Source of the DNA: Samsoniella hepiali
Taxonomy: Eukaryota > Ascomycota > Sordariomycetes > Hypocreales > Cordycipitaceae
Direction: 5' to 3'
Assembly (NCBI GenBank): GCA_001455915.2
Contig: LNDK02000006.1
Location: forward strand, 62,001-126,000
DNA: 64,000 bases
Shown here piece by piece: positions 10,016 to 20,877 of the stretch. The translations under genes and the position numbers were made by a program. A model generated the notes under the pieces. That model saw only the letters and a program-made list of their open reading frames with translations, was not told the origin of the DNA and did no database searches. Each line of letters opens with the position of its first letter. Positions within the stretch are counted from its first letter, which is position 1.

Positions 10016-11240
10016 GTTTGGGAAGTGATTGTGGAAAAATGATTGAGTAGGAGTAAAAATCTAGAGGCGACTTCAGGCAAGATACGACAACAATGAGGCA
10101 GTAATAGTCCGACAAGCATTTATGACAGATTTGACTTGCACTTTTATACCTATCAATAGAGAAAAAGACGATTGCTGAGTCATAGCGAACGAAATGATTG
10201 GTGGATAGGCTAAGGTTGTGATTTATCATATAGTGACGCCAATGTAACAGTGACTGCTAGTCCTTCAAGGCTCCACTATGCAATATAATACAATACACAG
10301 CCTTGCAATGTACAAGTAATTCGGGAAGGAGGCAAAGCAGAATGCAAGACATGGATGATGTCCACAGGACCAGAACTACCACCGGTGATTTACACGTATG
10401 AGAGATGCAGAGCTGACGAGCTGGAACAAAGCCTAGTGGAGAGCTAATCTAGACGGTGCAAAGGAATTCTGCTGATAGTGGAACCGGGGTTTCTACCCAA
10501 ATGAGCACAAGTATACAATACAGACACATGTTACGCAAGGCTCAGCACTATGAGGGGAATATAAAATTCTACTAGCGGAAGGAGAATGCGCCTCATCGAT
10601 CCGTATGCACGCGAGACGGCGACTACCAGGAAAGGATTCTTCAGCGCCACAGCGAATACCATACTGCGCGCCATTGCGTCGAGCAACCACATAGGTCGGG
10701 CTCGGGCTCGGCCAAAGCTGGGCGTGCAGATCCTTTGGATGCTCCCGCACTAGCACAGGGGTTGCAGCCAGTGACATATCGTGCTATGAACTGAACTTCT
10801 TTTACCGGCATATTATCCCATTGAGACAAGGCTCCGCGAAAGTAATTTACCTGCCAGCTAGTGAATATAGGGAAGGTGCTGCGGACTGGTGGATCAATGC
10901 CTTTATACCAGCATTTGATTCGTATTGAACGTCATAGTCACGGCATCGATTGTAATGGCGTCACCACTAATGAGTAGGTACCGTACTCGCAATATATAAA
11001 AGTATTACTCTATATCCAAGTAAGTGACCCACCGCAGAGCCTGATCACGCCCAAGGGAGGAGGAGTGGATCGGAGCACTTCTACGTGGTGCAGTAAGCTA
11101 CATCTATCAACCGTGGAAGCAGGCTCTGCGATAACAAGCACGGGCTATAGCTATTAGCCTTTCTAAAGCTTAAAAAGCTAAAAGAACAGCTCTACCTCAA
11201 ACAAGTGAGTAATGAGGTTGCTAGTTTAAGATGTATGGAG

Positions 11241-11280
11241 TGAGAATGCATAATGTGAGAATGCATAATGTGAGAATGCA
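11241..11280. repeat. 15-bp tandem repeat, 2.7 copies
   Basis: The unit TGAGAATGCATAATG is repeated exactly at 11241-11255 and 11256-11270, then partially to 11280. Confidence 0.9.
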
Positions 11281-11384
11281 AAAGCAATGACTTTTGTTAC
11301 CCATACACTAGGAGGTAAAAGCACGAGAAGAAAAGTGGGAGGAGTGAGGGGGGCGCAGCTAACCGAGAACGACAGATAACTTTT

Positions 11385-11705
11385 ATATGCTCGTGGCCCC
11401 TGGCAGTCGTTGTGATTCGTTTGATGCGGGCCGTGCCGGTAAGGCTCCGGGATGGTCGCTGGCAAGGATGAATTCCGAATGTGCGCAGTACTTGTTTTTT
11501 AATGGCAACTCATACAGTGGAGTAGTACAGACTTGTGCTATCTGCTTTCACAAAGTTTTCCGTAAAAGCAGGGGTTATTCGTAAATTTCGACACACATGG
11601 CCAGTCGGTAAAATGATTTTCAAATGCTCATAGGCCCCGAGCCTTGTTGCTATTCCTGTCGTTGCGGTACCAGTAAGGCTTCAGGATGGTCACTCGCAAG
11701 AAACT
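11385..11705. repeat. Diverged direct repeat pair
   Basis: Segments near 11387-11465 and 11624-11700 share the order ATGCTCrTrGGCCCC, GTAAGGCTyC, GGATGGTC and GCAAG. They differ mostly by transitions, as expected of an old duplication hit by C-to-T mutation. Confidence 0.5.
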
Positions 11706-12436
11706 GTAGCAAGTAATAATTTAAAATGTATGAGGAAATTGTACATGAGTGATGAGTCCCAGACTACTTACGCCCACGATTGCTGATAAATAAACTTTTA
11801 AAGAGGATTAGTTAGTTACTATGTGATGGACTTGTACTGTATGGTCTGGCCAGTGAGTTAACGACTTTCGTGGCTCCCCTTGTACTCGTCGTACCAGTAT
11901 GACTTGCGCTAGTCGGATACTAGTTTGGTGCCCGCTCGCTGCTGGAGCCTGCCGAGTTTGCCGCCGTCCGAACCCGTAAGCGGAAATAGGATGTCCCTCC
12001 TCTTATTGCGGAATGATGCCTCCTGTACCCGTACGCCCTTTCGAGTGCATGGCCCCACCCACTCCTGGAATTGAGTTGCGATCAGCGAAACAATGCATTG
12101 AAAACGGATATTAATGCAGCATATGACGCGTCGATTTGCCTGCTCAGCCTGATGTCGCTGCTAGCTTTTTCCGCTGCGTGCATTGCCTTTCAATAATACA
12201 TTCAGGATTCTACAGAAAATGTCGCCCGGCTCCGCTTGGGCCGTATGATTGCGTCTGCCTGCGTTGCATCGCTGATCCTTCTGGCTCGGTCCATACGCTC
12301 ACACTGCACTACACAAACTTTTTCTTACCAAGTCCACGCCGAATGCCATTGAACTACTCTCCCACCGCCACTACCTCTCTTTTTCTACCAATAATCCCTC
12401 TCCTTTCTTCCTAATACCCAGCTCATTCTCGGTCCC

Positions 12437-13925
12437 ATGGCACACGCAGAGCCTGTCCGCTCGGCTGTGCCCGTCGCCAACGCGTTGCCCGAGGAGAACC
12501 GCTTCTCCACCGACGAAAACGATGCCCAACTTGTCGTGCTCACAGATATTGAGAAGATACAAGACGAATTCGAGTATCCAGAGGGAGGCGCGGCCGCGTG
12601 GGCCGTCGCGGCTGGCTCCTGGTGCGCCATGACAGCAGGTCTAGGCATCGTCAACTCAACGGGCGTCTTCGAGGCGTACCTCTCCAACACCATCCTGAGT
12701 GGCAGCTCTACCAATGCCATCGGCTGGATCATGGGAGTATATGTCTTTGTTTCGTATTTTTTTGGCGTGCAAATCGGCCCCATCTTCGACGCAAGAGGTC
12801 CGCGGGAACTCATCTTCATCGGCACCGTCTGCCTGATAGTGGGCACGTTTACATTGGCTCAATGCACAGGTCAGTCCGGATCGATCCAGAGCTTGAAAGC
12901 CTTGTTGAAGAAAGTGGTGACTGATAGTCTTTCACGTGCGACTAGCTTACTACCAAATCCTCTTGAGTTTTTCCATGTTGAGTGGCATTGGAAATTCGTT
13001 CCTCTTTACGCCGGCCATGGGCGCAATATCCCATTGGTTTAACAAAAAACGAGGAAAAGCAAGTGGCTTTGCCTTTACAGGGAGCGGATTTGGAGGTGTC
13101 CTCTTCCCTCTAATGGCGCAGTCGCTTCTGCCGCGAGTTGGCTGGCCATGGACCATGCGCGTCATCGGGTTTGTATTACTGCTGCTCTGCATTGCCAGTC
13201 TTGTCCTGTGCAAAAGCCGACTGCCCCCCAGGCACACCTCCCAGTCGTGGCGCCAGATGCTGCCAAGCTGGCACATCTTTCGAGACGGTACGGGCGCCAT
13301 GGCCTTGACCTCTGCCGGTGTCTTTTTCGTGGAATGGGCCTATTTTGTCCCAATCACGTATATCCCCAGCTACTATCTCACTCGCCAGGGCCTGTCCGGT
13401 ACGAATGCCATCGGCGGCGACGCGGCGTTTGCTTACCAGCTATTGGCCATCCTCAACTCCGCCTCCTGCATCGGACGATACGTACCCGGCTATGTCGCCG
13501 ACAAAATTGGACGATACAACACCATGATTATCGGCTCTCTCCTTGCACTCGTGTCAGTCTTGGGCTTGTGGCTGCCGGACGCTCTCACTGACGAGCCGCC
13601 GAACTTGGCGCTGTTGATTACATTCGTGGTCATCTATGGATTCGCAAGCGGCGCCAATATCACACTCACGCCCATATGCATAGGCCAGCTGTGCAGTACG
13701 CAAGACTATGGCAGATATTACGCCAGCGCATTCACAGTCTGTAGCTTCGGATGCTTGACGAGTATCCCTATTGCGGGAAACATCTTGACGGCGACGCCCG
13801 GGAGCGGTAGGGAACGCTACTGGGGACTCATATTGTTTGCAGGGTTGAGTTATATCGCTGCTTTTTCTTGTTTCTTTTGGGTGCGTGTTCGTGTAAAAGG
13901 GTTCGACTGGCGGGTTGTATGGTAA
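12437..13925 (+). CDS. MFS transporter, monocarboxylate-transporter-like
   Basis: Two exons: 12437-12869 and 12946-13925, intron 76 nt; 470 residues. A hydrophilic N-terminus (MAHAEPVRSAVPVANALPEE) leads to EYPEGGAAAWAVAAGSW, the start typical of fungal MCT-type permeases. The loop SHWFNKKRGKASGFAFTGSGFGG is the conserved MFS segment after TM4. About 12 hydrophobic segments can be counted. GRYVPGYVADKIGRYNTMI is the mid-protein signature loop. The family moves monocarboxylates or related metabolites, and cluster members may export products. Substrate unknown. It stands alone, with 2.4 kb of repeat-bearing spacer upstream and 2.3 kb of gene-poor sequence downstream. Confidence 0.88.
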
Positions 13926-14819
13926 AAGGTTTAAGGTGCGGATATTATGCAGATGGATACAAAACAATCCTGAAAGTCTACTTGCATCAGCAGGACTCGG
14001 TACTGCCCAGAATCAAGACGTATCGCCGCTGGCACTATAGCATTACCACACTGAGTGATGGAATCAGTACAAGACCGTGGAAATGTGCAAATCAGGTGCG
14101 CTCAAAATCGTTCTAAGTGGAGAACTATCCGCACCTGCGTGGAACACTGCTCATCCGATATTCTTGAGGCGTTTAAGGCAAGATAGTTAGTGACAGGGGC
14201 TGCTCCAAGATGGGGAGCTCCTGTTGTGCTTCGTAGCGCTAGTCTGCCTACCGCTTCTGCTTGCCTGTTGTGTTTCTCCGACCTCCGCCAGCCGGGAAGG
14301 CTACCACTGCCTCCTAGTATGTTCCAGCCGATGCTAGAGTGCCGACTTTATTTGAACGGTTTCCCCCTTCCCGTAGTTATCTGCCTTTTATTTGCGCCTT
14401 GCACGCGGTCTTTGCGGTCCGAATCTTAGCCTGCGATACCTCGCTCGATAACACTCCAGCGGCCTTGCCCCGCTTTTGCCTCTGTGCCCACGAAATGCCA
14501 TTCTGTCTTCCTCGTCCCCAGATGAAGTGACTATGTTGCTCCTTATATCAGCACGAAAGTACCGCAATTTTCTCAGATAGCATGCTCCTGCTTGCTCTAT
14601 TGTTAAAAATATGTCCTTAGAGTTATTCAGTCTCTTGCCCCTTTATTGCACTACACCCGCCTTTGTCCTTGTAATGCACCAATGCACCCTAGTCGATAAT
14701 AATGACGTTTCTGTGACGACTTCACGCCCCCTGCCGTGTGTCATACCCCGATAAGCCGTATTTGCTGGAAGCCACCGGGCGTAATAAACAATGAATAACT
14801 ATATAATAGTCGGCTGTGT
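13926..14819. other. Gene-poor spacer
   Basis: No supported gene. It begins with the 3' flank of the transporter and leads into the OrsD-type relic. Confidence 0.5.
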
Positions 14820-15330
14820 CTACGCCTCTGCTGACTTCGAAGATTCGAAGAAGGTCGACCGCGGGCCCTGGCGGTAAAAGCGCTGGTAGTGTACGCCGGC
14901 TCGCCAGGGCCGGTCTTCCTTTCCGGCCCTGTTGGCGTGCCTACGTGGCCGGCCGCGAGGGGCGCTACTTTTCCATCCATGTACGGTGCGATAGTGCATT
15001 TCCATATTCTTAACGCTCCCCAGTACATATCCACAGTCGCTTGTCTCGCTGTCCTCTTTGCGTACGGGAAACGTGTAGCGAAAGCCGTCTGTCCTTAGGC
15101 GGGCGTAAGACGCTTATTGGCGCCGAATTGGCTAGTGGCGTGCGAGCTGTGTTCTCCGCGATCGTGTCCTCAAAGGCCGAGCGCACAGTATGGGCGGCGG
15201 TTAAGATCTGTATCCGCTTATTTTTGGCTACATTGTGAAATGGCTGTCAATATGTCCTGGCCGCACGCCATCACGGCATTGCCTGTGGACCCTGCAGACT
15301 AGTACGTCGTACTCTTGTAAGTAGTGGATC
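14820..15330 (-). pseudogene. Degenerate OrsD/DUF3505-type zinc-finger fragment
   Basis: On the minus strand, pieces of one original frame can be read: LVCRVHRQCRDGVRPGHIDSHFT (about 15300), then after stops CTIAPYMDGK/MHYRTVHGWK and PWRAGVHYQRFYRQGPRSTFF (about 14850-14990). The CxxC-like start with GVRPGxIxSHF, the HxxxHGW finger and the PWRxGVxxQRF block match the OrsD-type domain (named from the orsellinic acid cluster), which is common in fungal repeated genes and helicase-linked elements. At least two in-frame stops and a frame change show it is dead. Flanking sequence to 16185 holds nothing else recognisable. Confidence 0.5.
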
Positions 15331-16185
15331 TATCGCCCTAACATGCGGGTACTGCGGGCCGGTCCGTTTGATCCCCAGCTCTAATCGTCCTGTCTAGCCT
15401 GGCATAAAGACAAACGCAAGTATAGAAAGAATAAGGAGTAAGGACTTTGCGGCGATAATAGAGGCCTTCTCTTTAAGTGTCTATACATTTTTGTTTATAT
15501 ACCACTATGTACTATTTCTTCGCATACGTCTCCTCATGCCGCTTACGCCCCTGAGTGTGGCGCCGGCCGTCCGGTACTTTCTTCCGTCATAAGGCCCCTG
15601 GTCGTCTTAGGTCCGTACGCACCACACCTTCTCTACCCGATGGCAGAGATCGCAGTCGCGAGTCCACGGACATAAAGATGTTACTAGAACCTAACTCGTC
15701 TATGATATTATCTCCTCTTTTTATAAGTATTTAGACTTTATGCATATTCTTATTGCATATTGTGGCGCCATATGCTTTGAAAATTTTCGCAAGATTTTCC
15801 TATCGCGCCGGTCGCAATACGCTTGCCGCAGTAGAAGTAGAGATAAATATCATCGTGTAGATGGAGGGACACACACCCGAGCAGTGCCACGAGCAAGAAA
15901 AAGAAATTTGGTCCTGGCAAGGGTTATGCATTATAAAGTATGATTGGTCGCTGGCAGGGCTCAGGCTGCATCTTAATATTGCCAGCCAGGCCCGGGAAAT
16001 TGTAGCCCAGCACCTGGTCGTCCGCGCCGCACGGGAAGGTAAAAATGGTAGGCAGCCCTGGTATTCTTTTGACGTTCGGGTACTCCTAGGTAGGGGTACT
16101 CCCCAGTGGGTGGCAGACGTTACTAACCATCACCTCAACAATCACGTGGACTTCCCCTCACTTAGTAGGATGCCTCCGCCCTAAG
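15331..16185. other. Gene-poor spacer
   Basis: An open frame at 15861-16184 (107 codons) has no recognisable domain and I do not support it as a gene. Otherwise nothing is seen. Confidence 0.4.
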
Positions 16186-16245
16186 AAATTATTTGCAATA
16201 CCACAAACTCACAGCAAATTATTTGCAATACCACAAACTCACAGC
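16186..16245. repeat. Perfect 30-bp tandem duplication upstream of the RNase III-like gene
   Basis: Positions 16186-16215 and 16216-16245 are identical, beginning AAATTATTTGCAATACCACA. The duplication ends 32 bases before the ATG at 16278, so it lies in the likely 5' UTR or core promoter. Confidence 0.95.
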
Positions 16246-16277
16246 TCACTGTAACTCACCACAGGTCACCCTACATA

Positions 16278-17095
16278 ATGGATTTCGACTCTCGCTTTGG
16301 ACATCGTATTACGCGATGCGAGGACAGAATCAAGCATACCTTTATCAACAAGCTGCTTGCTGCAGAATCACTGAACAACGCCGGACCTAGTGCCTCCGTC
16401 TATTTCGACAACAAGGTGCAGAAAACGCTTTCGAAAAACGACCGCCTTGCCGTATATGGCGATAGTATCGCTACGACCATGCTCTGCCGGGACTGGTATC
16501 ATAAGAACACCAGTAAAGGTCGTGTTACCTAGGAAATACCGCACATTGCTCTTTTACTAAAGATGACACAGCTGTATGGACGCTGATCCGCAACGAAGCG
16601 TTATGCAATGACTCTCTCGCTAAAATCGGCTTCACCCACGGGCTCGACGTTTGCGTTAACAAGGATGCCGGAACGCTCTCCGTTTCGAACAAGATGATGG
16701 CGACAGCTGTTGAGGCTATTCTGGGGGCGGTGCATTTGGACGGCGGCGACGCCGCCTTACACCATGTGTTAACACAGCTTCGGATTGTCAACCCCCACAC
16801 GCTTCTGGTACAGTTTCAACTCCCCTGTCTTCTCGCATGGATGATGCAGATCCGTTACGATCTACTCACGTTAACTTTGATAGGTCTTATTCGAAACGGC
16901 CGTGAAGTCGCTATTTTGCGGGGCTGCGGAGCCCGCGATTCGTTTGATCTCTCCGACCGCGGCGTATTCGACTACAAAGCAAGATCGTGTTATATTCTGG
17001 CTCACAGATATAGCAGAGCTTTACTTTGTTACTCGAAGCGCCCCGGCGAACGTCCTGCAAATGTATCGCGGAGCTTACTCTGCCCTGCAAAATAG
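16278..17095 (+). CDS. Stand-alone RNase III-domain protein
   Basis: Exon 1 is 16278-16518 and exon 2 starts at 16563, after a 44-nt intron. Residues ~1-80 run MDFDSRFGHRITRCEDRIKH to NDRLAVYGDSIATTMLCRDW, the counterpart of the RNase III signature with the metal-binding Asp of GDS. Exon 2 gives LIRNEALCNDSLAKIGF and then MMATAVEAILGAVHLDGG, the second conserved acidic block (Glu of VEAILGA and Asp of HLDGG). No dsRNA-binding domain is visible. The exon 2 frame stays open to TAG at 17095, but the part after ~16800 shows no domain; a further intron (about 16807-16882) would shift to a frame ending at 17159. The family occurs in fungi as short nuclear or mitochondrial RNase III-like proteins. 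The 3' end is uncertain. Confidence 0.6.
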
Positions 17096-17159
17096 AACTT
17101 CGCGGCCTTTCGAGCCAGGACCTCTTTCGGTTCACGGCAAAACGACGTCAGTGAATTAA

Positions 17160-19387
17160 AGCTACAGACATCTAACTCAACCATAGACTTAATCGTTCTG
17201 GGGTCGTCTGGGCAGTGGTATCAGCAGCATACTGTTTGTGAACATGGGCAATCGACGACCTGTGCTACTTTTCAGTGGTGAACACAACCACATTGTTCAA
17301 CACAATGTAGAAATTGTTTCTTTCCTTCCGGGCTTCAATCTCGTCTAACATCTACTGCACACAACTATACGTACCGCTTTCCAGTGACGAGTACATACGC
17401 CTATATTGTTCAACACCATACTGGCGTTACGCCTAAGTATACTTTATGTTTGTATTTTAAGTTCATTTATTATATTGTTATTTTCATCAAATTATAATGA
17501 TTCAAACCCTATCTATACCTATTAGGTGACGGAGAATAATAGTGCAGTTTCATCCCCTGTTATAGTAGAATCTATCATTATACGCTAGGTACTTCCGCTT
17601 GTTTTCCAAATTTGATTTGTCATATAGCATAACGTGCTCATCACCTCAGAACCGACCATATCGTCCTCAGTAGTGACGGTAACAGACAGAACACAAGCAA
17701 CCGTCTCCCCATCAAACGATACGTTCAACTCCTTGCCGATGCAATATTCCTCAACAACATCATACGTAGCTTCGCGTAATGACGAGTTACCACTGCCCAG
17801 AAGTCCGATCATACTATGTTGTAGGAGCACTGTGCTATACTGACAGCTAGGTGTCCTCGGTCGTGGAAGCACCCATTTGCCTGCCTCATCTTACGTCCAG
17901 GCACCGCAGACCGGGAAAGGCAGATGACACCGGTCGCAGCCACTCGAAGGAAGTATTTCATCCTCATACACCGCCTCTCCAAAGTCGCTTTGTATTGCTT
18001 TCTTGCCTCCTCTTGTGCATTGCTGCAGAGAATGTAGAATGTGGGGTCCCTTGAGATTGCGCCCTGCACAGAAGCCGCACCTGCCATCCCACCACGCCAT
18101 CGCCCTGGCCCAGTCTTTGGATTCTTCTCAGTCCTTCACATCCCGGGATGTATCCCTTTCCTCTTCCGTTGGGGGTGCGGTATGTCCAGCCGGGTGTAAA
18201 GGAAACCCTAAAAGGGGGTCGACACCTCGTGCTTTGTTCTGTTGATAGTAGAATCCGATGACTAGTGTCTCATATACGAGAAGCAAGTTAGGAAACCGTG
18301 GGCCCTGATTGTATAGGTCCTTGAACTGAACTTGAGCTTGAAGCTAAGAGCGTGTGCCTTCCTCTGTTAATATGTCGACGCCCGATTGATGGGCGAGCTC
18401 GGCCACTACGTGGCCCAGCCTGTAGTTACGCTGGCTGCCCAGAACAGCAACCACCTGCTGGATATTGGGGCGTCTGTCGCAGATCCCGATGCCGTTGGCG
18501 ACGTAGGGGCAGGGATGAAATAGCCAGCAGAAACTACAGAAACCACGGGCAGGGTACGAGTCCCTCGCGATCTCGAGCGTAGTGAGCCAGGTAGGGGTTC
18601 GCTTGACCAGGGCCAGCTGATCTTTACTATGGCAGGATGACAATGTGTGGTCGGGCTCCATAGTACCGGCTTCAGCAAAGCAAAGCATGCATCCGATGTG
18701 CTCCCACCATTCTGTGCTTCGCAGGACGTCTGTCAGCCGACGCTGGGTCTGAAAAACACTGTTCTTGCCGTAGCGGTATTGACTAAAGATTGCGCCACCG
18801 GGGTCTCGTCTGCCGGCTCCCTTTGGTCTGCAAAATCAGTCCTGTTGATGCCAAATAAGTCATACGCCGCCATCGTGAATGGTCCATAACAAAAGATACA
18901 ATGGAGCGTACAGGGAGAGAAAGTGAAGGCTAGGACGCAGTGGTAGCCAAAGGACATGGTGGAGCTTGGTTCAGGGGCAGAATACTGGCAACCTAGTATG
19001 ATATAATAGTTATTATTTATAGCTTGACATCATTGACTTGTTGATTGTCAGCGATCGAGGGTAATTTTCCACCTTCTCACCAATATACTCCATATCCATG
19101 GTCATCCGCCTATGTAGCATGACAGCCTGGCCAGTAGCACCAGCCAGCGTCTCCGGCCATGTTGAAATTTTGAGGTCATACAACTGAACAAAACACAGAA
19201 AGAGCCAGCGCATGTTCAGGATCTGTGCAGAGCAAGATTGGCGCTAAAGCATTTCGGGGTTCGAGTTACGTATTCGAGCGTTTAACTCATGCGCATGCCA
19301 CTAGTTATTATAAACACATTAGATGCAGCATAGTCCAATCGAACAATAAATTGTTTTTCTCTCGCCTCTGCATTGCCCTGAATTATT
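17160..19387. other. 2.2-kb region without a supported gene, possible element remnant
   Basis: Minus-strand 18344-18720 reads WWEHIGCMLCFAEAGTMEPD followed by HTLSSC, a CxxC-x10-H-x4-C pattern, then CSFCWLFHPCPYV. This may be the zinc-knuckle tail of a decayed helicase-type repeated gene. No continuous gene can be built. The part near 17440-17560 is AT-rich. Confidence 0.3.
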
Positions 19388-20242
19388 TTAATAGCCTGAA
19401 CTATTATCCTGCATGACAGCGATTCGAACCAGTTCACTATCTTTGCCAGACACGGAATTCACGGTAAAAATCTCATCGCAATCCTCCATGTCATCTGTTT
19501 TCGAGACTTCCGCCTCGAAGTACGTCAATTCATGGCTGTCCTGGCTTCGCGATGCGTTAAAGGGCTTCCATTTCGTCTTCACGTCGAGGCTGACTGTCAT
19601 GTCGCGCTTGCGAGTTTTAATTCGGATTTTGCGGTAAGCAATAGCGTAGATCCTTTCACCCAGCACTTCGGCTTGGGTCCGAATTTCTTGTGTCGCCTTG
19701 CACCCGACGTCAGCCTTGACGTCAGCTATGCCGACCACGTCACCCTGCATGGTGCTGAGCGGTTGGTGCAAATCACTTCGGGTCTCTGTAGACATCTTCT
19801 CTCCACGAGAAAGCTTGGAGTCGACAAACGTCCGGTATCCTACCACAAAACGGGGTGCCAAGTTTTGTCGCTTGCACTCCTCCAGCCATCTTCTTGTTTG
19901 GTCGCCACTCTCGTCACTACTTAGGATCGCTGTAAAGAGGTTCTGTGGGCTGTCAAGCGTATAGATGCAGCCGTTCATGGCCTCCACTCGGTACGTGCTC
20001 CCTTGTTCACGACGGACCACCAGGGCCGCGAACCTAGTGGCGAGGAGTTGGAGGAAGCGCTCAGAGGATATGTTCACGACTCCAGTAAACGCGACATCTC
20101 GTCTCACAGAATAGTCCGATCGTGAGACCGTGTATGGATGGTATACGTCTGAATAAGGTTGGCTCACATCCGGCACAAAGCTGGCCAAGGGAACTTGGCT
20201 CAACAAGAGCGGTGCGCTGGTTAGGATGACAGTGGCCGCCAT
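19388..20242 (-). CDS. Hypothetical protein with FVVGYRTFVD motif
   Basis: From ATG 20242 (MAATVILTSAPLLLSQVPLA) the minus-strand frame gives 284 residues with no intron needed; the open frame extends 29 codons further upstream without an ATG, so a 5' exon is possible. No catalytic motif is evident. Recognisable segments are YRVEAMNGCIYTLDSPQNLF, ARRWLE-like QTRRWLEECKRQ, RFVVGYRTFVDSKLSRG and GERIYAIAYRKIRIKTRKR. The alternation of beta-strand-like stretches and the VGYRT segment recall unassigned fungal proteins near incompatibility or NLR genes; I cannot confirm this. The end is acidic, then EIFTVNSVSGKDSELVRIAV. A function should not be assigned. Confidence 0.6.
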   Translation of the reverse strand: MAATVILTSAPLLLSQVPLASFVPDVSQPYSDVYHPYTVSRSDYSVRRDVAFTGVVNISSERFLQLLATRFAALVVRREQGSTYRVEAMNGCIYTLDSPQNLFTAILSSDESGDQTRRWLEECKRQNLAPRFVVGYRTFVDSKLSRGEKMSTETRSDLHQPLSTMQGDVVGIADVKADVGCKATQEIRTQAEVLGERIYAIAYRKIRIKTRKRDMTVSLDVKTKWKPFNASRSQDSHELTYFEAEVSKTDDMEDCDEIFTVNSVSGKDSELVRIAVMQDNSSGY

Positions 20243-20877
20243 GCTTTGCAGGTGAAGGACGTATGGTAGGCCTTCCTTTGAAGGCACACGGCAGCTGAAG
20301 TTTACTTGTAGGAACTGTACCGGCCCCAATTCGCATACAGCGCAGGAAATATTCTCAAAAGCGGGGTAAGGACATATGCACGAGCATGCAAGAGGTCATG
20401 CTGCCTGAAAGTAATAGCCGATTAAAATCTCATATAGAAAATATAATTTTAACGATAAGCACTACTAGAAAGTGTCCCTATATAGCCTCTTATCTAAATT
20501 AATAACTACTAAGCCTATATCTTAAGAACTAAATAAAAAGCTAGTATACACTAGGTAGTACTAATAGATTAGTAGTGGAGAATCCACACATCCCTATTAT
20601 ATAGGATTAAAGGCTATATAGTAGTATTATAAGTCTTTTAAAGCTAGGGCGTTAAGGTAACTCTACGCACCCTATTCACAGTGCGTCCACGGAATTATAT
20701 TTTGCCGTAGTCCGCCCGACCAAGGCTTAAGGATCTCCCATTCGTTGCCATCGCAGATTACAAGTTACCGCCAGCATTTATTACCCATGCCTGTCATGGG
20801 CGGCACCTACACAAACATCCATAGGCAGTTTAAGCAGCATTACGGCGGAGACCACTTGGCAACCGAGATCACATATC
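20243..20877. other. Intergenic region with TA-rich island
   Basis: From 20400 to 20660 the sequence is dominated by A/T with repeated CTA, TAG and TATA steps and little CpA, typical in look of RIP-degraded DNA. No gene is present. Confidence 0.6.

Larger units (their letters stand above)
10016..12436. other. 2.4-kb gene-poor region with degenerate repeats
   Basis: No gene can be supported. The region holds a 15-bp tandem repeat (11241-11280) and a diverged pair of direct repeats (about 11385-11470 and 11622-11705), with a possible third, weaker copy near 11865-11925. The last 250 bases are pyrimidine-rich, as expected upstream of the MFS gene. Confidence 0.5.

Noticed and set aside
12385..12846. 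153-codon minus-strand frame opposite the MFS exon
   Set aside because: A shadow of the GC-rich MFS exon with no motif of its own.
5980..13925. Ustiloxin-like RiPP cluster
   Set aside because: An S41 peptidase and a methyltransferase are present but there is no DUF3328 gene, tyrosinase or repeat precursor in the window; the MFS gene is monocarboxylate-type.
15861..16184. 107-codon frame before the 30-bp duplication
   Set aside because: No motif and no supporting homology recognised; likely chance.
19255..19290. tRNA B-box-like GGGTTCGAGTTACG
   Set aside because: No A-box at the right distance and no cloverleaf can be folded around it by eye.
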